From JABJOE01 sp964344145 (lineage in GTDB: Bacteria; Patescibacteriota; Patescibacteriia; UBA9934), in the NCBI GenBank assembly GCA_964344145.1, contig CAYFME010000007.1, positions 4,716-68,715 of the forward strand: a DNA stretch of 64,000 nt, given 5' to 3'. The position numbers were made by a program, and so were the translations under genes. Each line of letters begins with the position of its first letter. Positions within the stretch are counted from its first letter, which is position 1. Below the pieces are notes generated by a model, which was not told where the DNA came from, did no database searches, and worked only from the letters and a program-made list of their open reading frames with translations. Positions 14,751-21,952 of this stretch are shown in pieces.

Positions 14751-15764
14751 TTACTTCTTTTTCCTTGAAGACTTCTTCTTAGTTTTCTTCGTTGCCTTCT
14801 TGCGCATATCCGTTGCTTGGTCTGATTCATCAACAATTTCTTGCTTGAGGATTTCCTCAATGACATCTTCGAGACTGACCACTCCTTCAAGGCCGTCGAA
14901 TTCATTCTTTACGAACGCAAGGTGCACTTTCGATTGGATGAACATGTTCAAGAGTGTGTCCAACTTTTCTCCTCGAGAGATGACGAGCGACTTTTCCTTT
15001 CGAATGAGTCCTTTAACCTTTGCGTTTAGTTTGATGTTAATCAGGTCCTTTGCATACAAAAGTCCAACAACGTTATCAATATCCTTTTTGTAAACAGGAA
15101 CGCGCGTAAAGCCCTCTTTTTTGATCTTGTTGAGGAGCTTCCTATCCAAGTTTGCATCTGCATCAACCGCAAAAACAACCGTGCGGGGTGTCATAATTTG
15201 CTCTGCCGTTTTGTCGGAGAATGACAAAGCTCCTTCGATGATGCGCTCTTCGTCTGTATCAACGGCACTTTCTTTTGATCCCTGGTGCTCCTTGATGATT
15301 TCAATCAACTCCTTTTTGGAATAGATACTTGGCATTTCGTCACCAAGTGTTTTGTCAAGAATCCAGGCGATTGGCCAGCAAACAGGAAAGAGAATGAAGA
15401 TGAAGATTTTGACGATCCACGCAGTCTTCGCGCCGACTTGCAGGGCGTAGCGAGCAAAGGTCGCCTGCGGGATGATCTCTCCGAACACAACGATTAACCC
15501 TGTGGCGACGAGACCGGCAACGACCCCGCTGGCAATGTTTCCAAGAAAGATGGCCAACGTTGAGTTGACGGCGACGTTTCCAAGGAGAAGGGTACACAGT
15601 AGGAGGTTCCCTCGACGACGAACAGAGTAGACCTTTTTCGCGTCTTTATTTCCAATGGAGATCTTCCGCTCCAGCTCGCTTTTGTCGAGACTCAAGAGTC
15701 CGAGGGTGAGGCCTGAGAAGAGGCCAGATAAAAGAACAAGAACAACAACAATGATGTAATCCAT
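14751..15764 (-). CDS. CNNM/CorC-type membrane protein with CBS domains
   Basis: The 337-residue protein has an N-terminal DUF21/CNNM membrane domain with four hydrophobic segments (about 1-140; GLFSGLTLGLLSLDKSELE, VVFGEIIPQ) and a CBS pair (about 185-310; QIMTPRTVV, GFTRVPVYKKDIDNVVGLLYAKDLI, GVVSLEDVIEEIL). The family is linked to Mg2+/Co2+ transport or tolerance. The CorC_HlyC terminal domain is missing and is replaced by a Lys-rich tail (KKATKKTKKKSSRKKK), similar in style to the tail of the PKD protein. Confidence 0.85.
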   Translation of the reverse strand: MDYIIVVVLVLLSGLFSGLTLGLLSLDKSELERKISIGNKDAKKVYSVRRRGNLLLCTLLLGNVAVNSTLAIFLGNIASGVVAGLVATGLIVVFGEIIPQATFARYALQVGAKTAWIVKIFIFILFPVCWPIAWILDKTLGDEMPSIYSKKELIEIIKEHQGSKESAVDTDEERIIEGALSFSDKTAEQIMTPRTVVFAVDADANLDRKLLNKIKKEGFTRVPVYKKDIDNVVGLLYAKDLINIKLNAKVKGLIRKEKSLVISRGEKLDTLLNMFIQSKVHLAFVKNEFDGLEGVVSLEDVIEEILKQEIVDESDQATDMRKKATKKTKKKSSRKKK

Positions 15765-15826
15765 ACTTCTGCATTGTAGCCTAAATAGCCTTGATCATCA
15801 CGATCTGTACACAAGTAATCTTTGAC

Positions 15827-15903
15827 GGGAGGTATCAGGTATGTTGAAATAGATACAGAATCTCCCTTCAATAGTAGAAACTATTGCCGGGAGTTTTTGT
15901 TTT
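15827..15903 (+). ncRNA. switch-like small RNA ending in a terminator
   Basis: Two exclusive structures share CTCCC at 15862-15866. In one it pairs with GGGAG at 15827-15831, with GTATC/GATAC stacked inside. In the other it pairs with GGGAG at 15889-15893 over the inner stem AATAGT/ACTATT, giving a terminator followed by TTTTTGTTTT. A candidate promoter (TTGATC at 15791, TAATCT at 15816) is weak. No gene lies upstream on this strand and a tRNA-like RNA lies downstream, so this may be a riboswitch-like leader or a free small RNA. Confidence 0.45.
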
Positions 15904-15922
15904 GTCGAGCATGGGCGACCTT

Positions 15923-15990
15923 GGGCCCGGTCAGGTACAACGCGCGTCTTGTCAGTCGATGCGTTTCGGGTTCGAATCCCGACGGGTCCA
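15923..15990 (+). ncRNA. tRNA-like RNA without a D-arm (possible degenerate tRNA-Asp)
   Basis: A 7-bp acceptor-like stem GGGCCCG/CGGGTCC is followed by discriminator A. A perfect T-arm (TCGGG-TTCGAAT-CCCGA) and an anticodon-like hairpin (CGCGTC/GATGCG) with loop TTGTCAGTC are present; GTC in the loop would read Asp codons. At 68 bases it is short: only 13 bases separate acceptor and anticodon stems, with no D-stem, and the loop has nine bases rather than seven. The acceptor stem continues outward with interruptions on both sides (about 15903-16010). It could be a decayed tRNA, an unusual tRNA, or a different structured RNA. About 370 bases around it (15765-16133) hold no protein gene. Confidence 0.45.
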
Positions 15991-16070
15991 AGGCCGTGCA
16001 TGCTTGACGTCAACGAGTTCTGCTGATATGTTTCTGATGACTGACAAGTCGTGCAACCAGACCGGATTTG

Positions 16071-16104
16071 AAAAGAGCCTCAGCGGCTCTTTTCTTGTTT
16101 TTCT
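16071..16104 (+). terminator. terminator after the tRNA-like RNA
   Basis: AAAAGAGCC-tcagc-GGCTCTTTT followed by CTTGTTTTTC. It lies between the tRNA-like RNA and the flippase ATG at 16134. Confidence 0.85.
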
Positions 16105-16133
16105 TACCCAAATACGATACTATTCCCCCTGTT

Positions 16134-17561
16134 ATGACGCAACGGTTGGCGAAGAATACGCTGCATTTGACGCTCGCAATGATTGGGCAAAAAGCCGTTG
16201 CGTTTTTGTATTTCGCGCTGATTGCACGGCTGATGGGTGCCGAGGACACCGGTGCGTACTTCATCGCCTTGGCCATCATCACCGTCATCATGGTTCTGGA
16301 CGATCTGGGCATGACGTCCGTGCTCATTCGTGAGACCGCGAAGGACGAAAAGGACGCAACGCAATGGTGCCGTACGGTCATGGGTGTGAAGGTTATTACG
16401 ATGCCCATTACAGTCGTCATCGCGTTTTTTGTTCCCGTGATCATGGGTTACAGCGAAGAGGTTACGCAGCTCGTACGCCTGGCAATCATCATCATGCTTG
16501 CCGATACGCTTTCACTTACGTTCTACGGCGTGCTGCGTGGTTTGCGACGCCTCAAGTATGAATCCATCGGTGTGTTTGTGGGGCAGATTCTCATCGCTGG
16601 CGTAGGTACATTTTTCTTGTTGACTGGACAGGCAACGTTGCCATTGTTGATCGGTGCGCTTATCGTGGGCAGTCTCTGGAATGTTCTCTATGGTGCGTCG
16701 CGCGTGGTCAAAAAGCTGGGCTGGAAGGCATTGATGCCGACGTACACGCTTGGTTGGAAGCCGTTGAAGATGGCGTTTGCATTTTTCCTGGCAGCCGTCT
16801 TTGTGAAGATCTACTCGTACACAGACAGCATTATTCTTGAGCGTGTGATGGGCGAGGAAGCCGTTGGATTTTATTCGGTTGCCTATAAGCTCACTTACGC
16901 ATTCCAGTTCCTACCGCTGGCGTTCATTGCGGCGTTGTATCCAGCTATGAGCGCGCAAGCAAAGGACCCGGTTGCGTTGAAAGAGACGCTGCTCAAATCG
17001 TTTTGGTACCTCATGTTGCTCGGTGCGCCAATCGTCTTTGGTATTTGGTCGCTAGGGCCGGAAATCGTCACATTCTTTTACTCGGAACAGTACTTGTCGT
17101 CGATTTTACCGCTACAAGTGCTTATCTTTGTACTCATCTTTATCTTCTTGGACTTTCCGATCGGTTCACTACTTAATGCGACAGATCGTCAGTCAATCAA
17201 AACCGCCATCATGGGCGCAACCATGGTCGTGAACATTGTTGGTAACTTGATTCTTATCCCGCGTTACGAGATCGTTGGAGCAAGTATCGCGGCCCTTATC
17301 AGTTTCATCTTCATGTTCGTGGCTGGATGGATTGCAACGAGAAAGATCGTGGAGATAACGCTCGCGGATCTTTGGAGGAATACGTGGCATGTTCTGCTGG
17401 CGGGAGTCGTGATGGCCATCGTGGTTGTTTTGGTAAAGCTGCTGATGCCGTTTTACGTCGCGATAGTGGTTGGTGCCGCTGTGTACGTTGTTCTGGGCTT
17501 TGCGTTTGGAGGTATTACGCGTGAACACGTTGCTCAAGTGAAAGGGCTATTGCGACGTTAG
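16134..17561 (+). CDS. polysaccharide flippase (MATE/MOP superfamily, Wzx-like)
   Basis: The 475-residue protein has about 14 membrane helices in the oligosaccharide-flippase pattern. These include QKAVAFLYFALIARLMGAEDTGAY at the start, EDTGAYFIALAI, and the mid-protein KIYSYTDSIILERVMGEEAVGFYSVAYKL. It probably moves lipid-linked glycans outward for the cluster that follows. ATG at 16134 is chosen; the frame open upstream to 16068 runs through the terminator. TACTAT at 16118-16123 is a likely -10, giving a very short leader. Confidence 0.88.
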   Translation: MTQRLAKNTLHLTLAMIGQKAVAFLYFALIARLMGAEDTGAYFIALAIITVIMVLDDLGMTSVLIRETAKDEKDATQWCRTVMGVKVITMPITVVIAFFVPVIMGYSEEVTQLVRLAIIIMLADTLSLTFYGVLRGLRRLKYESIGVFVGQILIAGVGTFFLLTGQATLPLLIGALIVGSLWNVLYGASRVVKKLGWKALMPTYTLGWKPLKMAFAFFLAAVFVKIYSYTDSIILERVMGEEAVGFYSVAYKLTYAFQFLPLAFIAALYPAMSAQAKDPVALKETLLKSFWYLMLLGAPIVFGIWSLGPEIVTFFYSEQYLSSILPLQVLIFVLIFIFLDFPIGSLLNATDRQSIKTAIMGATMVVNIVGNLILIPRYEIVGASIAALISFIFMFVAGWIATRKIVEITLADLWRNTWHVLLAGVVMAIVVVLVKLLMPFYVAIVVGAAVYVVLGFAFGGITREHVAQVKGLLRR

Positions 17562-17562
17562 T

Positions 17563-18558
17563 ATGGCAAAGATCCTTCTACCAACACTAGACTATCCTCC
17601 CCGCACCGGTGGCGTTGCGCGTTACTTGGAGGCAATCAAACAGACCTTGGGGGATGACATGGACGTCCTCTTTTTTGACGATGCCCCTGGACGACTGTCG
17701 ATGCTGTGGACGCTTTGGAAGCGTTCGCGATCGTATGAACAGGCTTGGACAAGTCACATTCTTCCAATTGGAACGATGTTGTGGTTGTTACGGCGGCGTT
17801 ATAGTGTCTTTTTGCATGGCATGGACTTTGATCTTGCGCGGCGTAGTGCGTGGAAGCGATGGCTTACACGACGTATTCTGAGGCGCGCTCAGCACGTGTT
17901 TGCGAATTCACACGCGCTCGCTTCGGAGATTGGGTCGTTTTGCAACCGAAGGGTGGAAGTTGTGTATCCATGTGTGAGCGATGCGTTTGTAGAGGCATCG
18001 AATGTTGTGCGTCGCGAATCTCACGAAGGCGTAACGCTTCTGACGGTTGGACGATTAGTTGAGCGCAAAGGACATATGGATATGCTAGAGATCGTTCGTC
18101 GCAACAACGATCTGAAATACGTCATTGTCGGCGACGGACCAATGCGTAAGACGATTGAGGACTTTGTCGATGAACATGAGCTTGCCGATCGCGTTGAGTT
18201 ATTACAGTCCGTTCCTGATCGCAAGCTGCCGTCGATCTATGCGCGTGCGGATATCTTTGTTATGCCTACACATAAATCTGAAGGTGATCGTGAGGGCTTC
18301 GGTATCGTGTATCTTGAGGCGCAGCTGTTCGGCACGCCGGTTATCGCTGTTTCTCATCCCGGAGTTAATGAGGCGGTTGTTGAAGGGGTGGGTGGATTAT
18401 TGATAAACAGCCATGAGGACCTAGATACGGCTGTAAAAAAGCTGGTTAATGGCCGAGAACTTCGGGAGCAGTTGGGTCGACGAGGGCAAGAGTTCGTTAA
18501 GGCAAAATTCACGAGAGAACACCAGTTTTCTGCTTTGAGGAGCTACATTCCCTCGTGA
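17563..18558 (+). CDS. glycosyltransferase family 4
   Basis: A GT-B fold retaining glycosyltransferase of 331 residues. The N-terminus LPTLDYPPRTGGVARYLEAI is typical of GT4, as are VGRLVERKGHMDMLE and the EGDREGFGIVYLEAQ E-x7-E-like donor site near 243. It acts at the inner membrane face, adding a sugar from a nucleotide donor. It starts one base after the flippase and its TGA stop overlaps the first base of the GCGATCGC-type palindrome. Confidence 0.88.
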   Translation: MAKILLPTLDYPPRTGGVARYLEAIKQTLGDDMDVLFFDDAPGRLSMLWTLWKRSRSYEQAWTSHILPIGTMLWLLRRRYSVFLHGMDFDLARRSAWKRWLTRRILRRAQHVFANSHALASEIGSFCNRRVEVVYPCVSDAFVEASNVVRRESHEGVTLLTVGRLVERKGHMDMLEIVRRNNDLKYVIVGDGPMRKTIEDFVDEHELADRVELLQSVPDRKLPSIYARADIFVMPTHKSEGDREGFGIVYLEAQLFGTPVIAVSHPGVNEAVVEGVGGLLINSHEDLDTAVKKLVNGRELREQLGRRGQEFVKAKFTREHQFSALRSYIPS

Positions 18559-18585
18559 ACATTTGGTACGATCGCCACAAATGTT
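18558..18585. repeat. GCGATCGC-type palindrome, copy a
   Basis: A 28-bp imperfect palindrome: AACATTTGGTACGATC and its partner GATCGCCACAAATGTT share the central GATC, and TAACC follows. It begins at the last base of the GT4 stop codon and ends seven bases before the GT2 ATG at 18593. Confidence 0.8.
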
Positions 18586-18592
18586 AACCGAT

Positions 18593-19297
18593 ATGGATCT
18601 TGTTTCGATCATCATCCCAACCTATCAGCATGCCGATAGTCTGCCGGTTTGCCTTGATTCGGTATTGGCTCAGACGTACGAGCCTATTGAGGTGATCGTC
18701 GTGGACGACGGGTCGACGGACAATACGCAAGAGGTGCTTGCGTCGTATGCGCAGCGCGTGATGATGATCAGGCAAGAAAACCAAGGACCTCAGTTGGCAC
18801 GCATGCGCGGGTTTGAAGAGTCGAAAGGCGCATACGTGATTTTTTGTGATGCAGACGTCGAAATGCGACCAGACATGTTGGAGAGGTTGTACGGCGTGCT
18901 GCAGGCACATCCTGAAGCAAGTTATGCGTACTGCGGTTTCAGGTTTGGCTGGAAGCGATTTCATCCAGTGCCATTCGATGCACAGCGCCTCAAGCGCCAT
19001 AACTATATTCACACGACTAGCCTCGTACGTCGTACGGACTTTCCAGGCTTTGACCCCGAGGTGAAGCGTCTACAAGATTGGGATGTTTGGCTGACGATGC
19101 TTGCACAAGGGAAGAAGGGTGTTGTCGTGGCTGAGGAGTTGTTTACCGCGCATATCGACGGTTCGTCACGCATCGGAACCGCCTGGATGCCGTCGTGGAT
19201 CTACAAACTGCCATGGAATATGATCGGATGGCGGCCGAAGCGTCTGCGAAAGTACGAAGAGGCGAAGCGGGCGCTCGTGAAGAAACACGGTTTATGA
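18593..19297 (+). CDS. glycosyltransferase family 2
   Basis: A GT-A enzyme of 234 residues with LVSIIIPTYQHADSLPVCLD, the nucleotide-binding VVDDGSTDNT (about 36) and the DxD-like FCDADVEM (about 88). ATG at 18593 gives the standard family start (MDLVSIIIPTY). An ATG at 18581 and the frame upstream lie inside the palindrome. The gene overlaps the next glycosyltransferase by ATGA, so the two are translationally coupled. It belongs to the surface-glycan operon 16134-21716. Confidence 0.88.
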   Translation: MDLVSIIIPTYQHADSLPVCLDSVLAQTYEPIEVIVVDDGSTDNTQEVLASYAQRVMMIRQENQGPQLARMRGFEESKGAYVIFCDADVEMRPDMLERLYGVLQAHPEASYAYCGFRFGWKRFHPVPFDAQRLKRHNYIHTTSLVRRTDFPGFDPEVKRLQDWDVWLTMLAQGKKGVVVAEELFTAHIDGSSRIGTAWMPSWIYKLPWNMIGWRPKRLRKYEEAKRALVKKHGL

Positions 19298-20148
19298 AAG
19301 TAGACGTGTCGATTGTTGTTGTGACATATAAAGAGCGTCTCGATGTGCTCAAGGCGTGCTTTGATTCAGTTGCCGCAGCAAAGAACGTCACCTATGAGTT
19401 GATTGTCGTTGACAACGGAGCGAGTGATACAACACGAGGGCTGTTGGAGTCTTACGAAGATGTCACGTATCTGCGCAACGAAACAAACCGTGGATTTGCC
19501 GCTGCCGTGAATCGCGGCATGGCCGTCTCGCAAGGTCGCTACGTCCTTCTGTTGAATCCGGACGTTCGTTTTCAACACGATGTGCTCGCAAGTATGCTTA
19601 CGCACTTGGACGACGACACCGACGTGGGCATCGGTAGTTGTATTATTCGATATCCAAACGGTGATCTACAAGAAAGCATTCGTCGGTTCCCAGAGCTTTT
19701 GGATCAACTACTGATTATGCTGAAGTTGCCTCATGTGTTTAAACGTCTTGGGCCAGTGGAGACGTACATGATGCGTGACGCTGATCCGTACAAAACGCAG
19801 GATGTTGACTCGATCATGGGCGCGTTTATGTGGGTGCGGCGTGAGCTGATTGAGCAAATCGGTTTTTTGGATGAACGGTACTTTATTTGGTTTGAAGAAG
19901 TAGACTACTGTAAAATGGCCGTGGATAAAGGGTGGCGCGTGCGTCATTATGCTGACGTAACGATCGAGCACCATAAGGGCCACATGTTTGATCAGATTGG
20001 TACCGTGCGCAAGCAGCGGTGGATCCGCGAGAGTTTGCGCAAGTACATGGCAAAACACCACGGACCGTGGGTGGCTGGTGTGTTCTGGACTCTGACGCCC
20101 GTATTCATTGCGGCTGGATATGCCGCGCGAGCGATAAAAGGAAAGTGA
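19294..20148 (+). CDS. rhamnosyltransferase-like GT2
   Basis: This 284-residue GT2 resembles rhamnosyltransferases of the WbbL type: VSIVVVTYKERLDVL, IVVDNGASDTT, LLNPDVRF, and the acceptor-side signature GFLDERYFIWFEEVDYCKMA near 213. The sugar specificity is inferred from the family. ATG at 19294 overlaps the stop of the previous gene; a longer upstream frame lies within that gene. It ends with TGATG, coupling to the ligase-like gene. Confidence 0.87.
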   Translation: MKVDVSIVVVTYKERLDVLKACFDSVAAAKNVTYELIVVDNGASDTTRGLLESYEDVTYLRNETNRGFAAAVNRGMAVSQGRYVLLLNPDVRFQHDVLASMLTHLDDDTDVGIGSCIIRYPNGDLQESIRRFPELLDQLLIMLKLPHVFKRLGPVETYMMRDADPYKTQDVDSIMGAFMWVRRELIEQIGFLDERYFIWFEEVDYCKMAVDKGWRVRHYADVTIEHHKGHMFDQIGTVRKQRWIRESLRKYMAKHHGPWVAGVFWTLTPVFIAAGYAARAIKGK

Positions 20149-21716
20149 TGTTTAAGAAGCAATTCCTAGGACCGTTGACATGGAAGATCGTCGGGGCGAT
20201 TGCCGCGGCGCATGTTTTGGCGTTTTTTGTTCGCGAGACGCCGATCGAAGGGTTAGTTCTGCTTGCCGTCTTTGCTGGAGTCGTATTGCTATCAAATCGA
20301 TCGTTGCTTTACGGTTTGATCGTTGCATTCGCTGAGATTTTTGTTGGTGGCCATGGACATCTACTAAGCTCAGAACTACTCGGCTTTTCCATCTCGCTCC
20401 GCATGGTCATTTTCGCGGCCGTGATGTTCGCGTGGCTGTGGAAATGGTGGAGCAGCGACATTACATTGCGACGCGACGCGTGGCGGGAACTGCCGTTCGT
20501 TATTTTGATTATCGCGATTGTTGCTGGGTTCATTCAAGGGATTTTTGCAAATGGAGCAGGTGGGGCATTCGATGACATGAATGGATATCTCACGCTTGGT
20601 TATTTGTTGCCGCTGATGAGTATCGAATGGAAGGCAAAAGCAAAGCGCGTGCTCTTGCAGACGTTGGCCGGATCGGCAATTTGGGTGGTTGCGTTTTCGC
20701 TGACGCTTTTGTATGTATTCACGCACGTCGATGGCGACACGCTTAACATTTTGTATACCTTTATTCGCGACGCACGATTGGCTGAAGTAACATTGCAAGT
20801 GACGGAGCACACGTATTTCTATCGCGTCTTCATGCAATCGCAATCAACCGCCATGATGGCACTGTTGGTGAGCTGGGGGATAATGTTATTTGCGTATCGA
20901 GGTGAACGATTGCCGGACTTGGTTGGCTGGACGGCCGTTGGTACGTTGGCGGTACTCTTCATGAGTATGTCGCGCAGTTTTCTGCTTGGAGCTCTTATTG
21001 CGATGGCGTTGATGTGGATCATGGCGATCGTACGCGAGTCAAAACGATGGATGACGATCAAGCGATCTCTTTGGATGGTTACGTGCGCCATCGTTGCTGC
21101 GGTCATAGCCTACGCACTTGTCATGATCCCAATTCCGACACGACCCGATCTCACCAATGCGGCATTCTATGAAACGTCATCAGAGACGGGGCGCAGTGAG
21201 GCGGTTGTCAGCCGATGGGCTCTTTTGGATCCATTGATGGAGTCGATCGCACAGAGTCCACTGACTGGACAAGGGTTTGGAGCGACGATTACGTATGAAT
21301 CCTCAGATCCGCGCATTATTGAGGAGACAGGTGGATCGTACACAACGTATCGATTTGAATGGGGCTGGCACGATATTTGGCTTAAGATGGGACTGTTGGG
21401 CTTGCTCGCGTTTGCTGTGTATTTGATCGTTATCTTGCTTTCCGGACACTATCACATTGGAAAACATCGCCAATCTTGGCTGATTATTGGACTCGCCGCA
21501 AGTATCGTTGCGTTGTTTATCACGCATGCATTCTCTCCATATCTTAATCACCCGATTGGAATTAGTTGGATGTTGTTCGTTTTGCCGTTTTTAGACACGC
21601 GGGGTTGGGGAAACGTCATTGAAGAAAAGATTCGTCAACAACGAAAATTTGACAGGCCTCAACAGGCCGTGATATCTTCTCGTCTCGCCAACCGCGAGGA
21701 AAAGAAATCTTATTGA
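20148..21716 (+). CDS. O-antigen ligase/polymerase-like membrane protein
   Basis: The 522-residue protein has about 12 membrane helices and a long loop near residues 330-440. The loop holds the Wzy_C-family signature SPLTGQGFG and the nearby FEWGWHDIWLKMGLLGLLAF. Members either polymerise glycan repeats or transfer a glycan to its anchor. The last gene of the surface-glycan cluster, it overlaps the preceding GT2 stop (TGATG). A promoter for the downstream high-GC ABC gene lies inside its 3' end. Confidence 0.82.
   Translation: MFKKQFLGPLTWKIVGAIAAAHVLAFFVRETPIEGLVLLAVFAGVVLLSNRSLLYGLIVAFAEIFVGGHGHLLSSELLGFSISLRMVIFAAVMFAWLWKWWSSDITLRRDAWRELPFVILIIAIVAGFIQGIFANGAGGAFDDMNGYLTLGYLLPLMSIEWKAKAKRVLLQTLAGSAIWVVAFSLTLLYVFTHVDGDTLNILYTFIRDARLAEVTLQVTEHTYFYRVFMQSQSTAMMALLVSWGIMLFAYRGERLPDLVGWTAVGTLAVLFMSMSRSFLLGALIAMALMWIMAIVRESKRWMTIKRSLWMVTCAIVAAVIAYALVMIPIPTRPDLTNAAFYETSSETGRSEAVVSRWALLDPLMESIAQSPLTGQGFGATITYESSDPRIIEETGGSYTTYRFEWGWHDIWLKMGLLGLLAFAVYLIVILLSGHYHIGKHRQSWLIIGLAASIVALFITHAFSPYLNHPIGISWMLFVLPFLDTRGWGNVIEEKIRQQRKFDRPQQAVISSRLANREEKKSY
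21649..21678 (+). promoter_or_regulatory. promoter inside the ligase 3' end
   Basis: TTGACA (21649-21654), then 18 bp, then TATCTT. The spacer carries a GGCCT-caac-AGGCC palindrome, a possible operator. It is well placed to transcribe the short ORF at 21718 and the ABC gene at 21953. Confidence 0.55.
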
Positions 21717-21717
21717 T

Positions 21718-21852
21718 ATGAAAAACATTCTATTCATGACGCAGCCAAATTTCGGCGGTATGACCGCACGCTTGCTTTGTATTTCTCCCGTTTTTGGCGG
21801 AAATGCAACAGCACAGCGCGGCTTGTTTAAGCGTAGGATGATGAGTTTTTAA
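21718..21852 (+). CDS. short ORF, possible leader peptide, 44 aa
   Basis: ATG at 21718 opens a 44-codon frame (MKNILFMTQPNFGGMTARLL, then CISPVFGG, ending RRMMSF). A GAGGAAAAG sequence lies about 13-21 bases upstream. The family is not recognised. It stands between a promoter and an intrinsic terminator that precedes the ABC gene, the position of an attenuator leader peptide. It has no run of one regulatory amino acid, so translational attenuation is only a possibility. It may also be untranslated leader. Confidence 0.35.
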   Translation: MKNILFMTQPNFGGMTARLLCISPVFGGNATAQRGLFKRRMMSF

Positions 21853-21874
21853 ATGATCACAACATTTGAAGGCT

Positions 21875-21910
21875 GAGATCCCTCGCTTGAACAAGCGGGG
21901 GATCTCTTAT
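21875..21910 (+). terminator. intrinsic terminator in the ABC gene leader
   Basis: A GAGATCCCTCGCTT stem pairs with AAGCGGGGGATCTC around a short loop, followed by TTATT. It lies between the short ORF and the ABC gene. A second hairpin (TCGATTCAC/TGAGTCGA) follows. Confidence 0.7.
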
Positions 21911-21952
21911 TCATCTCGATTCACTTAGTGAGTCGAAGTAGCAGGAGTGTGT

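Noticed and set aside
15903..16104. tmRNA
   Set aside because: The 5' and 3' acceptor halves are too close, no tag-peptide frame or pseudoknot chain is seen.
16068..16133. N-terminal extension of the flippase
   Set aside because: It runs through an intrinsic terminator.
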